Both the position numbers and the translations under genes were made by a program. 64,000 nucleotides of DNA, taken from contig NZ_LJHV01000001.1 of assembly GCF_001296025.1 (NCBI RefSeq), positions 30,447 to 94,446 on the forward strand, read 5' to 3'. Positions 51,016 through 59,610 of the stretch are shown here, in pieces. Source of the DNA: Porphyrobacter sp. AAP60. Its GTDB lineage: Bacteria; Pseudomonadota; Alphaproteobacteria; Sphingomonadales; Sphingomonadaceae. Under the pieces are notes generated by a model. That model had not been told where the DNA came from. It saw nothing but the letters and a program-made list of their open reading frames with translations, and made no database searches. Each line of letters opens with the position of its first letter. The first letter of the stretch is position 1.

Positions 51016-51423
51016 TCAGAGCCCTTCGGGCACCGTGGCAAAGCTGGGGGTATCGCCCAGATCGACCCAGTTCTGCTTGCTTTTGGCATAGCAATGAAAC
51101 GCAGGCTTCAGGATGCTGGTATCGTCCAGCGTCCCGGCCTTGATGAACATCATCCCCGGCGGGGTATCGACGCGGGTGAAGACCGGCGATCCGCAGGTGC
51201 CGCAGAACTGCCGCCGCACGGTCGCGCCGCTATCGCCGGTGTCGTTATAGGTGGTAAGCTCGCCTTCAAAGGCGACTGCCGCTTCGGGCACGCCGATGAT
51301 GACCGATAGGGCGCTGCCCGCCTGCCGCTGGCAATTCTTGCAATGGCAGGTCACGCACAGCAGTGGATCGGAATCGCAGCTATAGCGAACCTTGCCGCAC
51401 AGGCAGCCTCCGGTAATCGACAT
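51016..51423 (-). CDS. GFA-family (glutathione-dependent formaldehyde-activating-like) protein
   Basis: This 135-residue zinc protein has its Cys ligands in GGCLCGKVRYSC, VTCHCKNCQRQAGS and QFCGTCGSPVFTRVD, the full CxC...CxxC pattern of the family. Relatives activate formaldehyde with glutathione or bind other thiols. The stop abuts the convergent peptidase stop. Confidence 0.9.
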   Translation of the reverse strand: MSITGGCLCGKVRYSCDSDPLLCVTCHCKNCQRQAGSALSVIIGVPEAAVAFEGELTTYNDTGDSGATVRRQFCGTCGSPVFTRVDTPPGMMFIKAGTLDDTSILKPAFHCYAKSKQNWVDLGDTPSFATVPEGL

Positions 51424-51453
51424 GACCTCTCCCCCCTTGTGATCCCGCGCGCC

Positions 51454-51900
51454 TCATGGCGCTGCGTCGCCGGTGAACGGCTGACGATCAGTATAGCCGC
51501 ATCCGCGCAAGGTCTCCTCGCCCAAAGCGATAGTAGCCACATAGGGAAACACCCGGTCGCTCATCCCGTCGCTGCAATCGCCGGGGGTGAGGGTAATGGT
51601 AACGTCCGCCTCGCCCATCGAACCGGAAAAGCCCAGCCCGTTATTGCCCGCAAACCGGGTGACGTCGAATTCCACACCATCGGGCTGATCGGGATTGGAG
51701 TAACTGGCTTTCCCGTCCGCAATCCTGATGCCCCAGAATGGCTCGGTGCCGAGCAGATTGATCACCTCGTCGGCTGCGATCTTGTCGAATGTCTGCCCTT
51801 GCGGATCAATGCCATCGCCAGAGGGAGCGCAAGCAGCAAGAGAGAGCGCGGCCAGAAACGCAGAGCCACGCGAAAGGAAGCGAACGGATAATTGCATCAT
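51454..51900 (-). CDS. Lipoprotein, COG3650-type
   Basis: This 148-residue protein has the lipobox SLAAC (Cys about residue 23), so it is an inner- or outer-leaflet-anchored lipoprotein. The mature part has LLGTEPFWGIRIADGKASYS near residue 50 and ends with a Cys pair region (TPGDCSDGMSDRVFPYVATI, LRGCGYTDRQPF). This is the COG3650 pattern, whose function is unknown. The start is ATG 51900 or the adjacent ATG. Confidence 0.75.
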   Translation of the reverse strand: MMQLSVRFLSRGSAFLAALSLAACAPSGDGIDPQGQTFDKIAADEVINLLGTEPFWGIRIADGKASYSNPDQPDGVEFDVTRFAGNNGLGFSGSMGEADVTITLTPGDCSDGMSDRVFPYVATIALGEETLRGCGYTDRQPFTGDAAP

Positions 51901-52008
51901 GGCCAGACTCCTTTGTCGGGGAAGCATAACCTCCACAGGCCCCATAGCAAAGGGCGGGCGCCGCTATCGCGACGCCCGCCCCTGCAATTTCCATCCGGAA
52001 GGACGTGA

Positions 52009-52578
52009 TTACATCGGCATCAGGACGGTGTCGATCACGTGGACCAGACCGTTCGAGGCTGCAACATCGGTCGAGGTGACCTTGGCGGTGTTACCGGCTG
52101 CATCGGTCAGCACCACGCCGCCGTCAACCACGGTGGCGGTCAGTTCGGCGCCGTTCACGGTCGTGATCGTGTGTCCGGCATCGCCAGCTGCGGCGATCGC
52201 GGAGGTCAGGGCTGCGGCATCAACCGAACCTTCGACCACGTGATAGGTCAGGATCGACTTCAGTGTTTCCTTGTCTTCGGTGGTCAGCTTTTCCACGGTG
52301 CCATCGGGCAGCTTGCCGAAGGCATCATTGGTGGGCGCGAACACGGTGAAGGGGCCGGCGCCCGACAGGGTCTCGCCCAGTTCAGCCGCGGTCACGGCAG
52401 TCACCAGCGTCGAAAAGATTTCGTTGCCCTGCGCGACTTCCACAATGGTGCCGGCCGGTGCCATGTCTTCCGCCATGGCGGTGGTGTCAGCAGTGGTGTC
52501 TTCTGCGGGGGTTTCGGCAGCGCAGGCAACCAGCGAAAGCGCGGCAACCGATGCGAGCGTGATGTGAACGATCTTCAT
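52009..52578 (-). CDS. Fasciclin-domain lipoprotein
   Basis: This 189-residue protein has a signal with lipobox SLVACA (Cys about residue 19), a Thr/Ala/Asp-rich linker, then one fasciclin domain: FSTLVTAVTAAELGETLSGA, PFTVFAPTNDAFGKLPDGTV, LKSILTYHVVEGSVDAAALT and SNGLVHVIDTVLMPM. Fasciclin domains mediate adhesion and surface interactions. The ATG at 52578 opens the signal; codons upstream lack homology. Confidence 0.9.
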   Translation of the reverse strand: MKIVHITLASVAALSLVACAAETPAEDTTADTTAMAEDMAPAGTIVEVAQGNEIFSTLVTAVTAAELGETLSGAGPFTVFAPTNDAFGKLPDGTVEKLTTEDKETLKSILTYHVVEGSVDAAALTSAIAAAGDAGHTITTVNGAELTATVVDGGVVLTDAAGNTAKVTSTDVAASNGLVHVIDTVLMPM

Positions 52579-52778
52579 GGGGGTAGTTCCTTGATAGTGC
52601 CCGAAGGCTGGAGGGGGTGCCCCTGCTGCGAGATGCATCGGGACAATGCAGGTTAATCACCCAAGCGGTGACGCCTTGTAGTGATACGAAGCATCGAGGC
52701 CGCTGGATGTTCCGGCCAATCAGCATCTTGGACGCAGTTCATCCGGAACCATGCCCGTGTCGTCGGGTTCAGCAAGCC

Positions 52779-54014
52779 ATGGACACCTACCCCACCCGCG
52801 CCGCCGCGCTCAGCCGCCTCTCCGCCTTCCTGCCCGCCGCTGGACGCCGCTATGCCGAGACCCGCAACCATGATGATGGCCCCGCAGATGAAGGCCGCGG
52901 CAATGTCAGCCAGCTATCGCCATGGCTGCACGCCGGGCTGATCGGAGAGCGTGACGTGCTCGAAGCGGTGCTCTCCCGGCACAGCCAGCGCGACGCGGAA
53001 AAGTTCATCGCCGAAGTGTTCTGGCGGATCTATTTCAAAGGCTATCTGGAGCAGCGCCCTGCGATCTGGGACGATTTCCGCACCGGCCGCGATAGCGCAC
53101 TTGCCGCGCTGGAGCGCAACGCGGGTATCCGCACGGCATACTCCAAGGCGACCGAAGGGCGCACGGGCATCGAAGCCTTCGACATCTGGGTGCGCGAGCT
53201 GGTGGAGACCGGGTATCTCCACAATCACGCCCGCATGTGGTTTGCCAGCATCTGGATTTTCACCCTGCGGCTCGACTGGCGGCTGGGCGCGGATTTCTTC
53301 CTGCGCCACCTGATGGACGGCGATGCGGCGTCGAACACGCTGTCGTGGCGCTGGGTTGCTGGGCTGCACACCAAGGGCAAGCATTACATGGCACGGGCAG
53401 ACAATATCGCCCGTTACACCGCAGGCCATCCGCAAGGCCCGCTGGCGGCCGAGGGGTTGGCCGCCGATGCCGATCCGCTGGAAGAACCGCAGGAATACGG
53501 GAGACGACAGCTTGATCTGCCCGCTCCGGTAAGCGCTGCCGAACTCGCTCAGCCGTTCGCGTTGCTGCTGCATGACGAGGCTGCGCACCATGCGCCTCTC
53601 GCCCTGCCCGCCGCGCCTGCGCTGGTGATCGGCGCCGCCCGCCCTGAAGCGCGCACCCCCGGCGAAACGGGCCTGCTCGCCCGCGAATTTGCCCAAGGTG
53701 CGGTGGCTGGCGGAATGGCCGAGGCGGCGGCGCAGTTCGGGTGCCCGGCGGCGGAATGGGACGCGGGCAAGCCGCTGGCCCCGCTGCTTGCGGCTGCCGG
53801 GGTGGAACGGATTGCGCTCCCCTATCTGCCCGCAGGATGGACCCGCGATGCCTTGTGGCCAGACCTTGCCCCACTTGTGGCAGCAGGTCGCGTGGTCACT
53901 TTGCTGGGCGATCTCGATCGCACCACCTGGCCCCATGCCAAAGCCGGGTTCTTCGGCGTTTCCAAGGTGATCGAAGGGATTTTGCGCGAATGCGGGATCG
54001 GAACCGCAGGCTGA
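52779..54014 (+). CDS. Photolyase/cryptochrome FAD-domain protein with C-terminal alpha/beta domain
   Basis: This 411-residue protein begins directly with the photolyase FAD-binding helical domain: NVSQLSPWLHAGLIGERDVL, FWRIYFKGYLEQRP, VETGYLHNHARMWFASIWIF and NTLSWRWVAGLHTKGKHYMA. The usual N-terminal antenna domain is absent. Residues about 270-411 instead form a Rossmann-like alpha/beta region (APALVIGAARPEAR, ERIALPYLPAGW, GRVVTLLGDLDRTTWPHAKA) resembling an antenna domain moved to the C-terminus. DNA repair or light sensing is possible. The ATG at 52779 fits the conserved start; ATG at 52707 is also open. Confidence 0.8.
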   Translation: MDTYPTRAAALSRLSAFLPAAGRRYAETRNHDDGPADEGRGNVSQLSPWLHAGLIGERDVLEAVLSRHSQRDAEKFIAEVFWRIYFKGYLEQRPAIWDDFRTGRDSALAALERNAGIRTAYSKATEGRTGIEAFDIWVRELVETGYLHNHARMWFASIWIFTLRLDWRLGADFFLRHLMDGDAASNTLSWRWVAGLHTKGKHYMARADNIARYTAGHPQGPLAAEGLAADADPLEEPQEYGRRQLDLPAPVSAAELAQPFALLLHDEAAHHAPLALPAAPALVIGAARPEARTPGETGLLAREFAQGAVAGGMAEAAAQFGCPAAEWDAGKPLAPLLAAAGVERIALPYLPAGWTRDALWPDLAPLVAAGRVVTLLGDLDRTTWPHAKAGFFGVSKVIEGILRECGIGTAG

Positions 54015-54096
54015 ATTGCGCTCGCTGGTTTCAATCCGTTTTTAACCAAGTTGCGCCAAAGCTGCGAGGTCTTGCCAATTCAGGGGCCGCCGCGCC

Positions 54097-55302
54097 ATGC
54101 TCTATCCCAACCGCCTGCAAGCCGCGCTGCTGTTTGACCGGCCGATAACCGATCTCGAAGACATCATGCGCGATTTCACCCGCATCGAGGGGATGAAATC
54201 AGGCGCGACCTTCAACATCGCCGAAGCCAACCCCGGACGCTTCTATCGCCTGTTCAACGGCGCCGAGGAATTGATGCTGACCTTCGAATATCTCGACGGG
54301 CCAGCCAAGGCAGAGGCCTTTCGCGGCGCGCTGTCATCACCCTATACCGGGATCGTTACGCCCGATATCCGCGAGCGCCTGACCCGCGCCCAAAGCCACA
54401 TTCTGCTCGAAGTGTCGCACGGCGTGTTGGGCGGCGTTGATGAAGACCCCAAGATCGCGGCGATGTTCGCGCAGATCGGGCGCCCGCGTGAAGGCGCCTC
54501 GCAGGTGCAGTTCGAACGGCGACTTGCCACTCTCGCCCTGATGACCCGCATCGCATCGGAACGTGCAATGCCGCTGGCGGTGCACTGGACCCAATCGGAT
54601 CAGCTTTTGAAGGGTGATGCCTGCGATGCGCTCGCGGCGATGGCTGCGCCCGGGCCGCTGCACATCCATCCGTTCCTCTACGGCCCTCCCCCCGCGCCGG
54701 GCGATGCAGCACTGACAGGCATCCGTACCTTCGGCGCACGGCATTGGCTGGGACGCGAAATCCTGATCAAGCCCAATGTCCTGCCGTGGGCCGCCAATTA
54801 CGAAACGATCCTCGCATTCCTGCGGGTGGCGACCATGCCCAACGGCTACATCATCCCCGATACCGATACCTTCGGGCCGGAGGATCGCAGCCTGTCTTAC
54901 CGTGTGCTGCACCATGATGCAGGCGCAGATATCGGCTATTGCGAGCCGGAACCGGCAGACATGCCGATGTACGAACTGGTGCCGCTGAAACACCTCGCCC
55001 ACGGCTTCGTCGCGCCTGAACATGTGCCCGACGCCAACGCCTTCAACGACCGCGCCTTCCCTGCTGCCATCATGCCTGATGATCAGGACGCGAAGATGGT
55101 GCTGGCCAATGAATGGAGCGGAAAGCGCAAGCTGGCCGAGGGGGTTGGCGGGCAATTCGAAGTGCGCGCTGTGGGCGATGCGCCTCCCCCGCAAGCGCCG
55201 CCGCCTGCCACGGTAATCGCGCCGACGCCGAGCCTGCCTGGCGCTCCCGGCCTTTCGGGCCGCGGCCTGCGCAGCAGGGTGTTCGGGCGCAAGGGGTTAT
55301 AA
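54097..55302 (+). CDS. Hypothetical protein (401 aa), weakly DUF4261-like
   Basis: No signal peptide or membrane span is evident, so it is probably cytosolic. The first 120 residues (AALLFDRPITDLEDIMRDFT, FYRLFNGAEELMLTFEYLDG) form an alpha/beta domain and a second domain covers about 145-350 with AMPLAVHWTQSDQLLKGDAC and GARHWLGREILIKPNVLPWA, which faintly recalls DUF4261. The last 50 residues are Pro/Gly-rich with a basic end (GRGLRSRVFGRKGL). It may be co-transcribed with the photolyase-like gene 82 bp upstream. Not recognised with confidence. Confidence 0.65.
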   Translation: MLYPNRLQAALLFDRPITDLEDIMRDFTRIEGMKSGATFNIAEANPGRFYRLFNGAEELMLTFEYLDGPAKAEAFRGALSSPYTGIVTPDIRERLTRAQSHILLEVSHGVLGGVDEDPKIAAMFAQIGRPREGASQVQFERRLATLALMTRIASERAMPLAVHWTQSDQLLKGDACDALAAMAAPGPLHIHPFLYGPPPAPGDAALTGIRTFGARHWLGREILIKPNVLPWAANYETILAFLRVATMPNGYIIPDTDTFGPEDRSLSYRVLHHDAGADIGYCEPEPADMPMYELVPLKHLAHGFVAPEHVPDANAFNDRAFPAAIMPDDQDAKMVLANEWSGKRKLAEGVGGQFEVRAVGDAPPPQAPPPATVIAPTPSLPGAPGLSGRGLRSRVFGRKGL

Positions 55303-55331
55303 TTACCGCCTCGCGCCCGGGTTTCGCCGGA

Positions 55332-55685
55332 TCAGATCTGCTTATCGGGTGAAGGGTCGTGGCGGTGGCGCTCGGCCTTGCCGAACACACGTTCCAGCCG
55401 TTCAGCCATGGTGTTTGCCGCGATCCGCGCCGCCGCATCGACATCGGGCGCCTTGCCGGTCACGCCGATCGGACGGCCGCCGCGCGGGCGCGCTTCGATT
55501 GTACAGTGCTTGTCATCCGCACCATGCTTGCGACCATTGACGTCCGAAACGTGCACTTCCAGCCTGGTCAGCCGGTCTGCAAAGCGCGCGAGTCGATGGC
55601 GCACCTGCGCCTCGATCCGGTCTGCGACTTCAGCCGTGCCCATTACCGAACTATCGGTATTGAACTGGAATTGCATGGTGCTCAT
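55332..55685 (-). CDS. HPF/RaiA-type ribosome-associated protein
   Basis: This 117-residue protein has the beta-alpha fold of ribosome hibernation factors: QFQFNTDSSVMGTAEVADRI, EAQVRHRLARFADRLTRLEV, HVSDVNGRKHGADDKHCTIE and a helix AARIAANTMAERLERVFG. The long C-terminal domain of long-form HPF is absent. It may bind the 30S decoding region under stress; the sequence is divergent, so a solitary HPF-like role is inferred. Confidence 0.82.
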   Translation of the reverse strand: MSTMQFQFNTDSSVMGTAEVADRIEAQVRHRLARFADRLTRLEVHVSDVNGRKHGADDKHCTIEARPRGGRPIGVTGKAPDVDAAARIAANTMAERLERVFGKAERHRHDPSPDKQI

Positions 55686-55775
55686 GGCGTTCTCTCCTTC
55701 GGGGTCAGTATCCTGTTGCCCAAGGAGAATATGGGGAATGCCGCATCCGCTTTCCAGCGTAATCGGCCAGCCTGT

Positions 55776-55988
55776 TCAGGAATCGAGGCTTTCGGCAGCC
55801 CGCTTTTCCGCGCGCACGGCATCGGCCTTCACGCGCTCTTCGGCGGTCTTGCGTGCCTGTTCGGCGAGCCCGCGCCAGGTCTTTTCCGAGCGCAATTCGC
55901 GATCGCGCACATTATCGAGCGTTGCCTTGTCGGCCAGCGCCGCTGCTTCGTCGGCGCGTTCGCTGTAGAATTCGTAAGTCTGAGCCAT
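55776..55988 (-). CDS. Small charged helical protein (70 aa)
   Basis: MAQTYEFYSERADEAAALAD is followed by RELRSEKTWRGLAEQARKTA and a C-terminal Lys/Ala helix; the whole protein is predicted alpha-helical and strongly charged, with no signal peptide. I chose the ATG at 55988; the upstream extension of the frame is not supported. Similar small proteins are common in sphingomonads and unnamed. It lies between the ribosome-associated protein and cspA, consistent with a stress-related region. Confidence 0.7.
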   Translation of the reverse strand: MAQTYEFYSERADEAAALADKATLDNVRDRELRSEKTWRGLAEQARKTAEERVKADAVRAEKRAAESLDS

Positions 55989-56101
55989 CTGGGGTGTCCT
56001 GCCTTGGGAGAGGGAGTGGGCGGGATTCAGCGCCTGCATTCAGACGTTTGGTGCAGGGGCAAGGCACGCAATCGCGCCCTGCCCCCGTACCGGATCAATG
56101 C

Positions 56102-56314
56102 TTAGTCAGCAGCTGCGAGGTTCACAGCGCTTTCCTTGCCATTGCGGCCGCGCTCGAGTTCGAAGCTCAGACGCTGGTCCTTTTCAAGGCTGTGCATGCC
56201 GGCGGCCTGCACTGCAGTGATGTGGACGAAGCTGTCCGACGAACCGTCGTCAGGCTGAATGAAGCCGTAGCCCTTGTCGGTGTTGAAGAACTTTACGGTT
56301 CCGGTCTTGCTCAT
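56102..56314 (-). CDS. Cold-shock protein (CspA family)
   Basis: This 70-residue single cold-shock domain has RNP1 KGYGFIQPDD and RNP2 SFVHITAV in order within MSKTGTVKFFNTDKGYGFIQ and the following residues. It binds single-stranded RNA and DNA as a chaperone. AAAGGAA precedes the ATG. The leader upstream (to about 56400) is moderately A+T-rich. Confidence 0.95.
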   Translation of the reverse strand: MSKTGTVKFFNTDKGYGFIQPDDGSSDSFVHITAVQAAGMHSLEKDQRLSFELERGRNGKESAVNLAAAD

Positions 56315-56804
56315 GGGGTGTTCCTTTCAAGAACAATCATTTGCCCGCCCACGATGTGCGGGCGAGATAGTGCGTCGTATCGTCCGATGAAAGGAAGTCG
56401 TCGTCTGGTTAACGCCGGGGCCTTCGGGCTGAACCCTTGGCAAGCGGCGGAGCGCAAATTTCGAAGTCCGTCGCAAATTTCGACGTCAGCAATGGCTGTG
56501 TAGCACGCTTTGCCCCGATCACCTAATCAGCGCCGGTCTGGAGTGGGTCTGGCGCGACCTGAGGCGGGTCTAGTGGGGGTCTAGGAGGGGTCTAAACGGG
56601 GCTAAACCGGGTCTGGCGCGGGCTGTTTTGCGATGTTTCACACCTAAACATCTGTTTTTGCCAGACTTCCAATGTTTCACGCGCGAATGGCAAGGCAACC
56701 GGTGCAAAGGCCTTGCGCAAACCGCGCCCATTTATGGCGCGGTTTGGCGGGCGTAGGAAAGTGCGATAGGCGTGGCCACTATGCCAGACTCTGTGCCAGA
56801 TCAC
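56315..56804. other. Intergenic region between csp and YaiI genes with array B
   Basis: This roughly 490-bp stretch has no supported gene. It holds the csp promoter side (56315-56420), the phased array at 56538-56626, and two decayed parS-like words: TGTTTCACACCTAAACA (56634-56650) and TGTTTCACGCGCGAAT (56673-56688). Just before the next gene a TGCCAGA word recurs three times at 12-bp spacing (about 56782-56812). Confidence 0.6.
56531..56626 (+). repeat. Helically phased GGGTCTAG-type repeat array B
   Basis: Nine units have their CTAG-like cores at 56538, 56549, 56559, 56570, 56581, 56592, 56602, 56613 and 56623, with spacings 11, 10, 11, 11, 11, 10, 11 and 10, a mean of 10.6 bp. The cores read CTGG, CTGG, CTGA, CTAG, CTAG, CTAA, CTAA, CTGG, CTGT, each preceded by a G-rich pentamer. 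Same unit, phase and orientation as array A. Confidence 0.75.
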
Positions 56805-57269
56805 ATGCCAGACCCCACATCTCCCGTCACCATCCTGATCGATGCCGATGCCTGCCCGGTGAAGGACGAGATCTACCGCGTTGCCGAGCGATACCGCGCC
56901 GGAGTGCGCGTGGTCAGCAACGCCCCGTTCCGCATTCCCGATAGTCCGCGGATCAAGCGCGTGGTGGTATCCGACAGCTTCGACGCTGCCGACGATTGGA
57001 TCGCGGAAAACGCCAATGCGCGGTCCGTGGTGATCACCGCCGACATATTGCTGGCCGACCGCTGCCTGAAAGCGGGCGCGCGGGTGCTGAAACATAATGG
57101 CGAGGCATTTACGGCTGCCAGCATCGGCGGAGCCATAGCCACCCGCGCCATCATGGCCGACCTGCGCGCCGGCATGGACGGCGTGGGCGGCGGGCCTGCG
57201 CCGTTCAGCAAGGCAGACCGCTCGCGGTTCTTGCAGGCGTTGGATAGGGTGCTGGTGGGGATGGGGTGA
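56805..57269 (+). CDS. YaiI/YqxD family (DUF188) protein
   Basis: This 154-residue PIN-like-fold protein contains ILIDADACPVKDEIYRVAER near the start (the conserved DADACP motif), FRIPDSPRIKRVVV, SVVITADILLADRCLKAGA and GEAFTAASIGGAIATRAIMA. The DADACP and downstream Asp residues suggest a nuclease-like metal site, but no activity is established. Start choice is uncertain: ATG 56805 is closest to the conserved core; ATG 56781 and GTG 56772 are also open, in a region where the start codon word is triplicated. Confidence 0.87.
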   Translation: MPDPTSPVTILIDADACPVKDEIYRVAERYRAGVRVVSNAPFRIPDSPRIKRVVVSDSFDAADDWIAENANARSVVITADILLADRCLKAGARVLKHNGEAFTAASIGGAIATRAIMADLRAGMDGVGGGPAPFSKADRSRFLQALDRVLVGMG

Positions 57270-57290
57270 GGGGGACGGATCGAATGCCGT

Positions 57291-59393
57291 CTAAAGCGCC
57301 GTTTCCAAGCTATCCATGATGTTCAAATGCTTGAAAAACGCCTCGTTCCGTAGCTTGGCATTCAACAGAACCTGATCATACGGAACAAACTCAAAATACG
57401 CATTTAAATCGTCTAGATACCCAAAACGCCCATTCCCATCGGGCGTAGGCTTCCAGATTCCGTGACTTTCAAGCAGTTCGTAGATTTGGGTGCAACTTTC
57501 TGCCAATAGATAGCAATGAAATGGCGTCTTATCGCCGATATCACTTATTCTATTACCTTCAAAATCATATGCCTTCTTATTTTGAAGAGTCTTTATATAC
57601 TTACGGATTTGAATGACTGGGTTGTCTTTTCGGTCACCGGAGTAACTAGTTTTACCAGGCGCCTTAAACTCTATAATAACGACCGGATCCGGCGTCTTGC
57701 TGCGCCTGAAAAGCATCGGCCTTTTGATAATAGCTAAATCTGGCTCGCTACGTTCCGAATAGCGACCGATCTCTTGAAGTTCCATACGGCGAACTGTTTC
57801 ATCTTCATCTACGGCGTCAACGTCTCCCGTATAGGTAGATATCGGACGATCAGACGCAATGAACGAATAATACGCCAGACGATCATCTATGAGCCATAGA
57901 TTGTGATCGTTGTAATCAATTACATCGCTTGTGACGCCTAGAGGGCAAAAAACTTCATGGACTAGATTCTCGCTTTCGTGTTCTCCTTTCCGTCGATCGA
58001 ATTGACGCCTCTTCTCAAGCAAGGATATAACCATGCGCCTTTCGACGACATATTGCGCCAAAGCACTTTTTTCAGACTCACCAAGATCGGATGTGATCTT
58101 TCGGACGCGCTCTCCAAACTCACCATCCGACATACTCGCAGTATTGGCATCAAGCTTCTCAATTTGCTTCACCAATGCCTTTTGGGCGCGATATCGCTTG
58201 ACTGCCACCGCCTCAACCAGCTTTTTCTCATCCCAATTCAGGGGCATTGACTGGGCGTAGACCTCGGGATCGCCGATGGCAGAACTATACAGTGGATTTA
58301 ACTGGAGAACTTTGTCGAGCAGTTGGCGGCTCTTTTTTCTGCGATCCTCCAAATAAATTGAAAGAAAATCCTGAACGTCAACAAGAATCAGCTTATTTAA
58401 TTCTTCAAAATCGATATCCCCGAAATCAAATCCGGTGCGCTCGTGATTCAAAGCATCGTCAAGCACACTTCCCTCGACGAGTCCCATGTATACCAGCGCC
58501 CCTTCCTGATCGTCTTGAATAAATTTCATACCCAAAAATTCAGATAAATTTCGGCTCAAGACTGATCTTTCTGCAGCGCAGTAAACTAGGCTGTTATCCA
58601 TGGGAGCAATGGACCTTTGCACCAATACATGGCGGACAGTTACGATTCCGCTTTCAAATTCGAAATCTCTTGCCCCTGAGTCCCGAACAATCGAATTAAA
58701 AAAGAAATCAGAAAGGTTCTCAAATTTCCCGTGGTCGACTAGATTGAACTTCAGACGTTTAGGCTGGGCAAAAATTGAAATAAAATGCGCGATGATGTCA
58801 CGCTTGATATCTACTGAGTCGATATAAGCCTTTGCACCAAATTTCTCTTTGAACCCCACCATTTTTATCTTCGTTCCGAGTTCGTCGATACTGCTAGATT
58901 CAATATAATTCTGAAATGGGTTGTCGTCCCTAAGCTTAAAATCAAAGCTTCTTTTAAAGCGCTCACCACCCCTCTCGAAAGTTGACGAGACTGTAACGTC
59001 ATTAAATACTTTGAGCCACGAAAGTCGGCCAATGCCTCGACCATTTAAATGGGCTCTATGTTGCGTATCTAATTCTTGAAATTTATCAAATAATTCGTCG
59101 TTCAAGCCCAAGCCGTTATCTTCGATTTCAAACCCAATGACCGGTTCAAATTCAGATTCGCCTGCCTTTGAATGTCCATCTCGGATGACTTTGATATTGA
59201 TAATACCGTCGTCGGCCCAAGTGTCTGGGAACCTGTCTCGAACAGCGTAAAGTGCGTTGGTCGCCCCCTCAAACACAGGCATAAGGGTGTTCTTTGCGGT
59301 GGCCGGAAGGTGAAAATTCCGCACCCTCCCTGAGAAGCTAGATCGCATCTTGGGTGCTGAATTAGTGTCAGACATTGCTCCAGCGACAGTCAT
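57291..59393 (-). CDS. GHKL (Hsp90-like) ATPase fused to PD-(D/E)XK-like nuclease domain
   Basis: This is a 700-residue protein. The N-terminal ATPase has the N-box VFEGATNALYAV (Glu about 42, Asn about 46), G1 box EIEDNGLGLND (DxGxG near 82-86), G2 box NGRGIGRLSW (near 107-115) and a GT box ELGTKIKMV (near 163). The centre (about 330-470) is helical and charged. The C-terminus has SEPDLAIIKRP (Asp about 552), PVVIIEFKAPGK (ExK near 575-577) and VIQIRKYIKT (QxxxY near 595), the RecB/Cas4-like nuclease pattern. Codons and base composition are far richer in A+T than all neighbours, indicating transfer. Start ATG 59393 has GAGAGG upstream. An anti-phage role is inferred. Confidence 0.8.
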   Translation of the reverse strand: MTVAGAMSDTNSAPKMRSSFSGRVRNFHLPATAKNTLMPVFEGATNALYAVRDRFPDTWADDGIINIKVIRDGHSKAGESEFEPVIGFEIEDNGLGLNDELFDKFQELDTQHRAHLNGRGIGRLSWLKVFNDVTVSSTFERGGERFKRSFDFKLRDDNPFQNYIESSSIDELGTKIKMVGFKEKFGAKAYIDSVDIKRDIIAHFISIFAQPKRLKFNLVDHGKFENLSDFFFNSIVRDSGARDFEFESGIVTVRHVLVQRSIAPMDNSLVYCAAERSVLSRNLSEFLGMKFIQDDQEGALVYMGLVEGSVLDDALNHERTGFDFGDIDFEELNKLILVDVQDFLSIYLEDRRKKSRQLLDKVLQLNPLYSSAIGDPEVYAQSMPLNWDEKKLVEAVAVKRYRAQKALVKQIEKLDANTASMSDGEFGERVRKITSDLGESEKSALAQYVVERRMVISLLEKRRQFDRRKGEHESENLVHEVFCPLGVTSDVIDYNDHNLWLIDDRLAYYSFIASDRPISTYTGDVDAVDEDETVRRMELQEIGRYSERSEPDLAIIKRPMLFRRSKTPDPVVIIEFKAPGKTSYSGDRKDNPVIQIRKYIKTLQNKKAYDFEGNRISDIGDKTPFHCYLLAESCTQIYELLESHGIWKPTPDGNGRFGYLDDLNAYFEFVPYDQVLLNAKLRNEAFFKHLNIMDSLETAL

Positions 59394-59610
59394 TATGCCT
59401 CTCTCTCCGTAAGTTAATTGGCCCCACGACCAAATCAAAAGCAGCTGGGTTCGTGCCCGAACTACGTCGCGATCCTTCACGTTCACATAGAACTACCCCT
59501 CAATGATGACCATCCCTTGAGAGCCATGCTCTCCCCACCCCCACATTGACACCAACCCCCATCAGGCGCACGCCCGCGGTAGGGCATCTCGCCCCTGATC
59601 GGAACATCCT

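Noticed and set aside
56782..56812. Three TGCCAGA words at 12-bp spacing as regulatory repeats
   Set aside because: They encode overlapping MPD/VPD codons around alternative starts of the YaiI gene and are explained by start-region duplication.
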